DNA of 64,000 nt from Vitis vinifera (Eukaryota > Streptophyta > Magnoliopsida > Vitales > Vitaceae): NCBI RefSeq assembly GCF_030704535.1, contig NC_081819.1:15418501-15482500 (forward strand), read 5' to 3'. The notes beneath the pieces are model-generated. The model was not told the origin of the DNA. It saw nothing but the letters and a program-made list of their open reading frames with translations, and searched no databases. The position numbers and the translations under genes were made by a program. The number at the start of each line of letters is the position of its first letter. The stretch's first letter is position 1. Below are positions 45,480 to 56,270 of this stretch, piece after piece.

Positions 45480-46861
45480 ATGCCTTCTCTACTACCTTTG
45501 TAGGTGTTGCCTCTAATAGTCATTCCAACGCAGTCGAATGTCCCATCAATAACGTTTAGGTTTTATATCTTTGTCTTGCAAAATTTACCTTTTTGCAAAT
45601 CTCTAGTTATTGGCTTTGTGCCAAAAATTCAAGACTATGTGGCATTCATATTAAGAAGAAGAAAACTGACCATTCCTAAAACAAACCTTGGGTATAATTA
45701 CTGGTAGTAATCTAAAAACTCAAGTGGATATTGCTCATCTCTACTGCATTTCATGTCAAACTTTTGTTGGGTGGAGTATCATATATATTGCTTTATGTCT
45801 CACAAATTAATTAATTTTATTTCATACATATGGGCTCTAATCTTTTGGGTGAATAATATTGCATTCAGGTTTGCGAGTAGAGACAACATATATGAGTTTA
45901 ATTTTTTAACATATTAATAAGCTGATATCAAACTTTTTGTATGTATTTGAAATTAAAAATAAATAAAGAAACCAATGAAAAACCCTAAAGATTAATCAAG
46001 TTATCTTATTATAAAGATTTAGATTTTCCATAAATTATAAATTTTTAAAAACTTCTTGTCATCTTAATAAATCAAGTGATTTTTAACTAACAAGTATTTT
46101 TTTTTTTTTTTACTAGAGCATACATTTAACAATAGCTTTATTTTGTACCTAAATGTCCGCAATCTTATACATACATGCATGTATGTATATATATATATGC
46201 ATGTATGTATAATACAAAGTGGTTTTATATAATTTCAATTAATAAGTAATTGATAATATATACGAATAAGATGAATTTACAAGACTCCCAACTGAGGAAA
46301 TATCACCTAAAATATACTTCAATAATATTTTGTGGTCATTTAAATGAAGTATAGATATGATTAATTTCTTAAATAATCTAATTTATCTTTAACAATAGGA
46401 TAATAATTTAACCTTTTTTTAAAATGTTAATTTCCATTATTGAATTTTTTTCTCTTTAAGAAAAGAACTCATTCATATAAATTGTACTACATTTAGGACT
46501 AAATATCAAAATTTTAGTGGACCCAAATCATTATCATAATATATTCTCCACATGTGCCAACATCAAAAGCAAGTTTATAATCAAAGTATTTCAATACTCG
46601 TCCAATATAATTATTTTGATCAATAAAATTAGAAATGAGTATTCAATTCACATTCCTTAGTGCCTAAATTAATAAAATTACATCTTCGATTGCAAGAAAA
46701 TATTTGTTTTAAGTGAAATACATTCCTTGTCACATTGATTTAATTAGTTAGGATTCTATTATCAAATTTTGATGAAATGTAATCATTACTCACAACTGCG
46801 ATTATATTCACAATCATTGACATCACAACATTTGATTTTTTTTGTTTGACTGAATAGAAAC
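45480..46861 (-). repeat. Downstream flank of a type II unit, copy C
   Basis: Inverted copy of 2300-3780, covering its outer part too ('ggcattcatattaag', 'attggctttgtgcc' on +). An (ATGT/AT)n stretch lies near 46172-46210. No gene is visible. Confidence 0.62.
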
Positions 46862-47523
46862 CTATAGAAAATTTTGCGTAGGAAATACAGGCTCTATGCC
46901 TGCACCACCACATGCCAGTACAAATTGGCCTTGACGGATTACAGGGTGATGGTCAGCGTACTGCCGAATCTGTAACATATGTGTCATCATTATCAGTCTT
47001 AATATCAATTAAGATATAGAAAATGAATTAATTTGTGAAATATGTAAATCCTTACTATTCTCCACCCAAGCCAGCTTCCACATGAACTACAGTAGACAGA
47101 AACCGCATCCACATGACTCCCTTCAGGATGTTCACCAACATATAGACCACGAATAGGATGACTGTATTCTCCATGCATCACACCAGTACTGCACACTTGG
47201 AACATCAGAAATCATATAATTAAAACAGTCAACAACAGTTAATTCTGATAGCATGGGAACCTTACACGTCGGGATCAAAGAGGAGCTTAGCCATGGAAAA
47301 TGGATAAAGATCCTACAAGAACAGCAAAGCATCAAATCTTAACTAAAATCACAAATCACAAGTCATGTATATAACAGAAAAGAAACACTACCTGAATCAA
47401 ATTATAGTCAAAAGCAACGTGATTATGGCAACGGATACAGCGGAAGTCGCAAGGAAGTGGTGGGGCATCCAGAAAGGCTTCGAGTGCATTAAGCATACGT
47501 GCAGTTTCTGGTGGAAGCGCCAT
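46862..47523 (-). CDS. Type II Yippee-like protein, 139 aa (four exons)
   Basis: Exons on the - strand are 47523-47392, 47312-47266, 47188-47056 and 46969-46862, with GT-AG introns, phases 0, 2, 0. It is the inverted sister of the + strand gene at 27157; exons 1-3 differ by very few residues (MALPP for MVLPP). The last exon differs more: RQYADHHPVI, and the frame continues to TQNFL where the sister stops at PT. Zinc-ligand pairs C29-x2-C32 and C93-x2-C96 and LGW are present. All exons are open, so it may be functional; the Yippee-like assignment is by motif. Confidence 0.78.
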
Positions 47524-47639
47524 GTGAACTTGGAACATCAAAGATTACCAGCTACTCTTCTTGATGGATCCCACTGTATCATTCAGACAAATTAAGAAAA
47601 GAAAGGTTTGCAGATTCCAACTTCGATATAAAAGATTCC

Positions 47640-48470
47640 GGGTGAGAATAATCCTTAATTTGAGGAGGCTGTTATGGGTTACTTACCAATCATGTCATCC
47701 TTAATTTTAGTCTAATTATTATTAAATAAGGCTAGTAGAATAATCCAAGGAGATTTTTTACCTTTCTCATTTAAAACTTTGCTCTTATTGAAGGGGACGA
47801 GTGTAGGATGTGTTTGGAAGTCAAGAATTAGAATTACCAAACCTTTTGAATTAATTTGTCTGATACTAAATATTTACCTTCTTTTAAAAAAAAAAATCAT
47901 AATATTTCAAAAGTTTTATTAAATACATCATGATGATGTTTGGAAATTTGAACATAAAAGGACATCCTTTCTCATTTAAAACTTTGCTCTTATTAAATGA
48001 CAATCTCGCATAACTGTTTAGGGTATATAATCATCACTTACAACCATCTCTCTTTCAAATCAATAACAAACTCTCATTTTCTCTCTCTTTCCCAAGAAAA
48101 TTTAACTTGCTAGCTTTCATCAATCTGAGAAAACCTTATAATTTGGAAGTTGTTGATTTCACATTCAACGAATTCTTGGTCTTTTTGGTCATCAATCCGG
48201 TCAAATTCTCATTCCTCTATTTTTTTTCTTTTTCTGTAGAGATGTATTTGAAGTTCATTTGATTTGTTTCCCATTTAAGATTTATATAGATTAAGGGTTT
48301 AATAGTGTATTTTGATAATATTTTTGAAATATTAATGGTTATCAAATATAATTTTCTCGTTTTCTTTTTCGTAGTTCTCAAAAATAGAAAACTACTTTGG
48401 GGAAAATAGTTGACAAACAAACCCTAATTATTTACTTAAATTCTCCAATAAGGTATTGTGCACTGTATAA
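47640..48470 (+). repeat. Type II upstream flank and orphan type I leader module
   Basis: Bases 47640-47990 match 26700-27060 inverted, with a short repeat of 'tcatttaaaactttgctctt' (47766 and 47970) marking a small duplication or junction. Bases 48000-48250 are a + oriented TATA ('gggtatataatcatcac') and one leader module without exons, the inverted copy of 26060-26300. Confidence 0.55.
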
Positions 48471-48995
48471 TTATTATTATACTATTGTAATTACACCATG
48501 GATGTCATAAACATCCAAAGTATGAAATTGATGAACAGTTAATATTTTTTTTAAATATAGAAGTGATTTGGGAAAAAAGTTTGCCTTAGTTGACGTATAA
48601 GATTAAAGAATCTTTAGAGAGAGATAAATAGTTAGCGCAAAAGGAGTTAAAAAAAATTATTCATTCGAAATTATCAAGTGGAATTAAACAATGAATTTTG
48701 TGTATGAAAAATGATGGTAAATTTCAATGGTATGCTTCAATATTATTGCGAAGTTTCAATCAGAATATTCACCTAAACTTGACTACAGTGGAGTATTAAC
48801 CAAGTCCAAAAGTAGCTACAAGGAGTATTTGAAATATTACAAACTATCAAAATACCCAAGACATTATAAAGATGCCATGACAGCAACAAAACTTCTCATC
48901 TCATCCTAGGTATTCCTAAAGTTTTTACATTGGATAACTGCATTGAGATTCTTAGTAACAGAGAGACATGAGCCATGAGCCATGTCAATAGACCA
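48471..48995. other. Downstream flank of the exon-1-less type I copy
   Basis: Inverted copy of 23900-24500. No gene is visible. Confidence 0.5.
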
Positions 48996-49533
48996 TTATG
49001 ACTCAGAAGGAGGAAGAGGAGGAGGAGGAACATACAGCAAAAAGTCGTCTACATGGACAATAGGGTGGCTTTCGCTCCGCTGAAGCTGCATGTGAGATAT
49101 TGAGCTGCATGTGAGATAAAACTGAAAATCCACAGCAACAAGGGAATGGCATTCATTTCTTACAACTTTCCAGCCAGCAGGTAGTCTGCATGTACAACAA
49201 TAGACTCGGGCCAAAGTCAAATCAGTCTCCTGATTCTCAGCTCTAATCCTTTTATAACCTAGATGTACCACATCGTCTAGATGGAATATATTGGCACTGC
49301 ATCCATGAACAAAATAACAAACCTAGACTTAGTATTATGATCAAAATACACAAAAATAAACCTACTCTATCTGTAACAATTCAAATTAATAAGAATCTTT
49401 TCTTAATTCTCAGCCAATCACATTGAGAAACCTACTAGCAAGTGTCTGGAAATAATAATAATTAATGAAAAACATACACGTCCTCAGCCACATGGTAGCT
49501 AGCACTGGGATCCCTGGCTTGTACAACAACACC
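48996..49533 (-). pseudogene. Type I Yippee-like copy lacking exon 1
   Basis: Exons 2-4 are present on the - strand (49533-49478, 49296-49164, 49085-48996), with the same lengths and splice sites as 23362-23899; exons 3-4 encode the same protein. Exon 1 is absent: near 49604 the sequence jumps from 'ctgctcgttt' (before exon 1) to 'tgtattttatgttt' (intron 1), deleting about 260 bp with the start codon and the first CxxC. Intron 3 (78 nt) is again open in frame. The promoter and leader array are intact upstream, so a transcript may exist, but half of the zinc site is missing. Confidence 0.75.
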
Positions 49534-49619
49534 CTACAAGGAGAACATTCATCAAAGAAACATAAAAGAAAAATGTGAAACATAAAATACACCATAAACG
49601 AGCAGACATGTTGGATTAA

Positions 49620-50180
49620 TTTGAAAGCAACAACTTCCCAGTGAAAAGGGAATCTGATCAGAAAAAAGAAATTAACAACTTCCGATTGAAATTCAGTTTC
49701 AGATTCTTGACCAAGAAACTGAGAGAGAAAATGTACTTGATAAGGATATCAAGAAAAAGTAACAAAGGATTAAAGAATCTGTACCTGATCGCTGATGAAC
49801 AACACTGAGAAGAAATTGCTGAATGTGAAATCAACAACATCCAAGTTATCAGATTCTTGAAAGCTAGCAAACTTGAATTTAATTTTCTGGAGAAATTGAG
49901 ACCGAAAGTGATAGAGAAACAGTTATGATTCTTCAATATGAAACAAAGCAAATGAACTACTTGAAATGGATGTCCAGATAAAGAAAGAAAGAAGAAAGGA
50001 GTTAAGAGAATTTTACCAGCATGATGACCAAAAAGACCAACAAATTGTTGAATGTGAAATCAACAACTTCCAAAGTATAAGATTGAATTTTCTTGGGAAA
50101 GTGAGAGAAAGCGAGAGTTTGTTAATTGGTTTGAAGAGAGGTGGTTATGAATGTGAAAGAGGATTAGTGATGATTATATA
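49620..50180 (-). promoter_or_regulatory. Promoter and leader array of the exon-1-less copy
   Basis: TATATAA is at 50174-50180 (complement), followed by two full modules and a partial third down to 49620. It is the inverted copy of 22456-23040. Confidence 0.55.
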
Positions 50181-51155
50181 CATTAGACAGTTATGGAAGA
50201 TTGACATTGCACTCAACAACCTTCATATTGCCACCTTGCCATAACATGTTTTTATTATATTTAAAATAAATTAATAAAATAATATTATTTAGACATAATG
50301 TGTAATTCAAACCTCAAAGAATGTAAATTAAAATTTTAACCCCTTGGTTGGATGGTGAATAATATTTTAAATTACCTTAATATTATTTTTCTTTTGTAAC
50401 ACTGATCAAATATTTTGTTATATTAGATTTTATAAGACATAAGATATTTTATAATTTTTATATTTTTCTATTTTAAGGATGTGTCATAATAATTTATTAA
50501 AATATCCATCAAGTACAATAAGAAAAAAATATATGCCCTCATACCAATTCCATTAAATATTCTATGATCCTTTCATTGAGTTATGAATTTGGACAAGTTA
50601 GGTTTGTGAAAATAATTTACACTCTCTTGGAAATTACGATTCTCTCTCTATAATATGTCATTAAAAGATAATTTAAACGTTTCAAAATAGAAAATATGTC
50701 ATTTATACTTAACCTTATCTTCTATAATATATCAAATCTTGTGATTCAAACATGAAATAGAATAAAATGTGTCAATGACGACATTTGGCAAAAGCAATGT
50801 CTGTAGCTTTGGTATTCTTTACCACCATAAGAGTAAATGGTAGTAATGGAAGAGCTCAAAAAATTTTCAACCATTTTCTTTTGGGCATTGCAACTTGGAT
50901 ACCATGAAGAAAAAGAAGTCATTTACACATTACGACATAGAATTCTCATGAATTTATTCAACCCAACATGAAAGCTTCTGAAAACAGAGCTGGTACTAGC
51001 TAGCAATTGGTATTACATCACAAGTACATTGCATTGGATAACTACTGTATTGAGATTCTTAAGTAACAGAGACTATATATGGAGAGCCATCAGCCACGAG
51101 CCACATCCACTGTATATATGGAGAGCCATCAGCCATTAGCCACGTCCTTGAGCCA
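50181..51155 (-). other. Spacer between the two - strand type I copies
   Basis: Inverted copy of 21487-22455, including the duplicated 'ggagagccatcagcca' phrase near 51080 and 51120. No gene is visible. Confidence 0.5.
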
Positions 51156-51936
51156 TTATGGCTGAGAAGGAGAAGCAGCAGGAGGAGTAACTGGCAGCAA
51201 AACATGGCCTATATCGACAATAGGGTGAGTTTGGCTCCGCTGAAGCTGCATGTGACGAGATATTGAGCTTGAGATTAGAGCTTGCCAACATATAAAACAG
51301 AAAATTCACAGCAACAAGGCCAAATTAATTTCTTACGACTTTCCACCCAGCAGGTAGTCTGCATCTGTCACAGTAGATACGGGTCAAGGCCAAATTATTC
51401 TCCCCATTTTCAGCTGTAATCCATTCAGAAATTATTAATCCATCGTCTGGACGGTAAGTGTTAGTACTGCATCCATGAACAAACACAAACCGAGCCTTAT
51501 GTTGTGATTAAAATCCACAAAAATAAAGCTACTCTATCTGTAACAATTCAAATTAATAAGAGTCGATCTTTTTCTTTATCCTCAACCAAGCACATTGAAA
51601 AACCTACTAGCAAGTGTAATAATAAATGAAAAACATACATGTAATCAGCCACATAGTAGCTAGTATTGGGTTCCCTGGCTTGTACAACAACACCCTACAA
51701 GGAGAACATTCATCAAAGAAACATAAAAGAAAAATGTAAAACATAAAATGCTCCAATTAATTTCTGATATATGGAGAGAGACATACTCGAACATTTAGGT
51801 TGCTAATAAAGAACCGAGAGCAGTAATGACAGCTGAGCCATGTTGGAGTTGGGTTGGGATCCTGTGCTGGAGTTGGGTCCGGTGTGGATGTGGTTGGTCT
51901 TGATGTTTTCGGAACTATCACTTTCCTTGACCCCAT
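51156..51936 (-). CDS. Type I Yippee-like protein, 141 aa (four exons)
   Basis: Exons on the - strand are 51936-51787, 51694-51639, 51466-51337 and 51245-51156, with GT-AG introns, phases 0, 2, 0. It starts MGSRKVIVPK from the second of two overlapping ATGs (51940 and 51936). The first ATG, homologous to the start used at 23129, is put out of frame by an extra G in 'ATGCATGGGGTC' and would give about 45 residues. The protein has a Pro-rich stretch, C36-x2-C39 (CHYC), C101-x2-C104 before PAGWKV, and a last exon with GHVLLPV. Splice sites and frames are intact. It is the better-preserved sister of 20701-21486. Confidence 0.65.
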
Positions 51937-52029
51937 GCATTTATAATTAAGTTCAAGATCAGAAAGAACAAAAAATTTATAAAGAAGATGAGAATTGAGA
52001 TGAAGAGGATTCAATCAGGGAATGTACCA

Positions 52030-52621
52030 GAAATTAGCATACATGTTGGATTAATTTGAAAGAAACAGCTTCCAAGTGAAAAGGGAATCTGATCAGAAAA
52101 CAGAAATTAACAACTTCCAAGTGAATTTGAGTTTCAGATTCTTGACCAAGAAACTGAGAAAGAAATTGTACTTGACGAGGATATCAAGAAAAAGAAACAA
52201 AGGATTAAAGAATCTGTACCTGATCGCTGATGAACAACACTGAGAAGAAATTGCTGAATGTGAAATCAACAACACCCAAGTTATCAGATTCTTGAAAGCT
52301 AGCAAACTTGAATTTAATTTTCTGGAGAAAGTAAGTTCGAAGGTGAGAGAAAGTGATAGAGAAACATATATGATTCTTCAACAAGAAACAAAGCAAATGA
52401 ACTACTCGAAATGGATCTCCAGAGAAAAAGGAAGAGAGGAGTTCAGAGAATTTTACCGGATTGATGACCAAAAAGACCAAGAAATTGTTGAATGTGAAAT
52501 CAACAACTTCCAAAGTATATGATTGAATTTTCTTGGGAAAGTGAGAGAAAGCGGGAGTTTGTTAATTGGTTCCAAAGAGAGACAGTTGTGAATGTGGAAG
52601 AGGAAGAGTGATGCTTATATA
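52030..52621 (-). promoter_or_regulatory. Promoter and leader array of the type I gene at 51936
   Basis: TATATAA is at 52615-52621 (complement) in 'gagtatataagcatcac'. Two full modules and a partial one follow towards 52030. It is the inverted copy of 20058-20690. Confidence 0.58.
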
Positions 52622-53520
52622 CTCTAAACAGTTATGCAAGATTGTCATTACACTCAACAACCTTCATATTACCACTTTGCCACCACATGTTTTTATTATA
52701 TATAAAATAATTCAATAAAAGAATATTTTGACATAATGTGTAATTCAAACATCAAAAAATGTAAATTAAAATTTTAACCCTTGTCTATCTCCCTTGTTAC
52801 AAAGTAATCTAGAATCTCTTAGAAATTAGGGTCCTAGTGCAGCATTGAAGGATAATTTTTTAGTAGATGCAAAAAAGGCACTACCAATAGACTAGTTATC
52901 ACATGTATAACTTGAGTCTCATGCCTCACAATATATATATGGGGTTGCATCACTTTGTACCTTAGCCTCATTTCTTTGTATCTTGGTCTCGTCTTTTTAT
53001 ACTCAAGTCTCATTTGTTTAACCATATATTATTAACAGTCCACATACAAAGTGCAGTGGTCCCAATTTAGTAACTAAGTTTTTTCCTAGAAAATATTTCT
53101 CATTTTCATAGTTCCTAAGGCGAACAAAAAGCAAACCATCCCAAAGCACTACCCTCTAGCCACCAAACCTCAAGGTCGGCCATCTCGAGTAAAAAGCCTT
53201 TGTAGTTAGGCAACACCAAACCCATGAAGCAAGAAGTTTGTAAAAAGCCTTCAAATTCCCTCCAATGGGGGAAAGTGTTCAATCTCCATATAAAGCCACT
53301 TCTAATTGTATAACAAAGTTAATTAATTTAGCATTGTCAATCAAGGAACCACTATTTCATAATTGGCATTCAACTCTAAATAGTCTTTTATTTTGTTATA
53401 TTGTAATAAATATCTTTCATAATAATTTGAAGATGAATGCATTGGCCCAAACAAAACTTAGATCTGTGACCTACCATCCACTACATGCAGACTTCCCATG
53501 AACCAGTGTTCATAATCTAA
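52622..53520. other. End of the duplicated cluster and unique spacer
   Basis: Similarity to the left half (19897 onwards) ends at about 52785, at 'aattttaaccc'. After that the sequence is unrelated to the cluster. No gene is recognised up to 53520. Confidence 0.5.
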
Positions 53521-53529
53521 TAAGCTAGT

Positions 53530-54275
53530 ATTATCACCTATCAAGATTACCTCTCAAATCCTTAAATTATATATCTTACTTATTATTTAATTAACTGACA
53601 TATTCTAACTCTAAGAAACATATGTCAAATTCCACTAAAAGAATTACTATAATCATCGATTTCATAATCACATATCCTTTGGATCACCTAATGGGGCATA
53701 TTATCTCAATCTCATAAGATATCATGGTGCCTTTATTAAGAATGCTTATTGCCACCAGCCTCCATCAATAGTGACTCAATCCATAGAGATATATGATAAC
53801 TTTAAGGTCTCACCCATAAGTCAAAGCCTCCTATGGATTTTGGTACAAACTCCATATCCTCTCAAGGTTGAGAATTCATGTAGTATAGTAACTTAGTGAA
53901 TCATGACAATTGATAGTCTTAAATCATAATTCACTACATGTCTTGTCCAATGTGCATTACATACATTAGTGCACTCACCATGAGAAACTCATCCCAACGG
54001 CCAAGACAAGTCATCTAACCCAATTAGAAGGTGGTACACTACAGTCTCTACTGGATTGCCCAAATTTATGAACCAACTATGTACAACTTATCTACTTACA
54101 AGGACCCCGTGACTTATATCCTTTTTGCAACTCCTAATGCACTCAAATCATGTACAATGTAAAATATATGGGATGAATGCTCAAATCAATGTCAATACAT
54201 CAAAAGAATAGCAAGATGATAATTAAGTCTAATTTTATTACATCATATCTTACTTTTAGAAACTTAATCCCAACA
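53530..54275 (-). mobile_element. Copia-type LTR (solo or truncated)
   Basis: On the - strand it begins TGTTGGGATTAAG at 54275, a start I associate with a dicot Copia LTR family. No polymerase sequence lies on either side. The far end is approximate, because I could not fix a CA terminus or a target duplication (the outer flank is 'aatcc'). Confidence 0.45.
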
Positions 54276-54396
54276 AATCCTTACTCAAACCCTATAATTA
54301 AAAAATCAAGGGAAAAGACATAAAATCCAAACATTAAAAGTGTGTCATAAGTTTTCTATAACCGAAAAATGGATTGAAAGACAAGAGAACTAAAAA

Positions 54397-54761
54397 TAGG
54401 GATGGTAACAAGGCAAGTTTTGAATGAGACACCCTTATCCCAATCCCATCTTGATTATTTAAAAATATTCTTATCCCCATCCTAAAAATAAATAAATAAA
54501 CAACTAGGGCAAGGTGGGTGTGGGAAATTCTTACACCCACCTTCCCCACCCATTTAGTTTCTTAATTTTTTTTTCAATTTTTAATTTATAAAAAATTTAA
54601 TTATATTTAAAATAAATATAAATCACAAAAAAGGCAATACTATCTTGGTTTTAAAAAAAAAAAATCCAAACTCACCCCTTATTTATCCTTTTTTCAAACT
54701 CATTCTATTAGGATCGTGAAAGGTTGGGTACCCAAGAAAACTCACACCATTGTCATCCCTA
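54397..54761. mobile_element. 365-bp MITE with TAGGGATG ends
   Basis: It begins TAGGGATGGTAAC and ends ATTGTCATCCCTA, an inverted repeat of about 11 bases. It is flanked by ACTAAAAA (54389-54396) and ACTAAAAT (54762-54769), an eight-base duplication with one mismatch, as for hAT elements. The interior is AT-rich and non-coding. MITE-like stretches at 8330-8645 and 37190-37470 share its right-hand half. Confidence 0.7.
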
Positions 54762-54769
54762 ACTAAAAT

Positions 54770-56270
54770 ATATCAAAAGGTATAATTCATACATTAAACA
54801 CCAATAGTTTGGTTACCATGGGAGTTCACCCATCAAAAAGTCATCTTCATGGCACAACATAACTTAATAAACAAGTAAAAAGTCATTGTCTCCATAATTG
54901 GAGTTCAAATGTAGAGGAAAACATCCAAAAGATTACAACAGAAGGAAATGGAAATCTGCACTAATCTAAGCTAAAAATACGAAGAAACTTAAACCCTAGA
55001 AAAGAACAAAGAGGTCCCAATGGAAAGGAGAAGCCCTCTCTCAATGTACAAAATGGGGGTATTTATACCCCTTCCATTGTTTCCACAGCCTAGGAGCATG
55101 ATTAGGGAGGCTTGGAGGTCCAAGGATTACAAGAGCAACTCAAGAGGAAATGACACACCAGATGGCCCCATGGGCCATGATGCCAGTCTTCACATAAACC
55201 CTACATTTGCTTTAGAAATTTTCTTATTTTTTGCCAATCTTCCCTAATTTTTATGGCTAAGTAAATGGATTCCAAATATTACGAAAATTGGTAATATTAA
55301 CTATCAATTTCTAGAACAGGGAAAAAAAAATATTTGGGCCCAATTGGACGTATGTGGTCCACTCAAGCTTGAAACTCAAAAAACTATGCCTTCAAACTTG
55401 TTGCAACTCTACCCCTTCGGCTTCAACATGATGTGGCTAAAGTTGGCAAATGGTTGAGCATCCCAAGCCCACCCAACCGGGCATGACCCAAATAGGCCTC
55501 GGGCCTATGCTGAGCCAAGTGTTTGAGCTGCCAACCACGGCCCATTGGGCCATTGAAAACCCTGTCATATGGACCCAACACAACTCACTCGCTATCTCTA
55601 GATGTGTCTATACCTTCGAGGAGCTTACATGTCATTCAAGAATTGAGAGAAAGTCCAACCAAACATCAAAAGAACCGAGCATTCTAAGTCATTCCAAAAT
55701 TGGGCAATCAAAGAACATACCAATAAACCTAAGAATGCCTCAAAATAGTTGTGTCAATGTAAAATAAGAAGAGGCAATTCTTAGTTTTTTTTACATATAC
55801 ATATGTGGACAGGATATGAAGCCATTGACAGGCAAATCCAATTTGAAAAAACACAATGCTACTAAGTATAGATTTTAGTCTCAAACAACTCTAATGTATA
55901 TATATTTGTACATATGATTATATCATAATCATAAAAGTTATTGTAACAATGGAACAAAATAAATTATAAGGTATTGCTCTTTAGAACACATCCCTCCTCA
56001 AGTACCTTTTCACCAATATTAATAATAGTAACCAAAAAGAAAAGAAAATAAAATCACACTCAAACCTAACTAAACCACCTTTGGTTCCCGATTAAATGGG
56101 GAAAAGAAAAAAAAAATAAAAATAAAACTCTGTTGCATAACAGCTTGAGGAGCCACATGGTTTTAGTTCTTCACAAAGACAGGCCACAGGGCTGCTGACT
56201 AACAAGGAGGCTAGGAGGCCAGAGAATGACACTGGCCTCCACTGATGATTATGGGCTGTTGATAGAGGCT
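54770..56270. other. Spacer with an LTR-like fragment
   Basis: Near 55010-55080 the - strand has GGGGTATAAATACC followed by a GA/CT-rich leader, the look of an LTR promoter on the - strand. The open frame at 55450-55767 has no recognisable domain. Bases 56100-56270 are probably the 3' UTR of the ARABIDILLO-like gene. Confidence 0.35.

Noticed and set aside
48996..49271. Single-exon 91-residue gene
   Set aside because: It is exon 3 plus intron 3 plus exon 4 of the type I copy, open only because the intron happens to lack stops.
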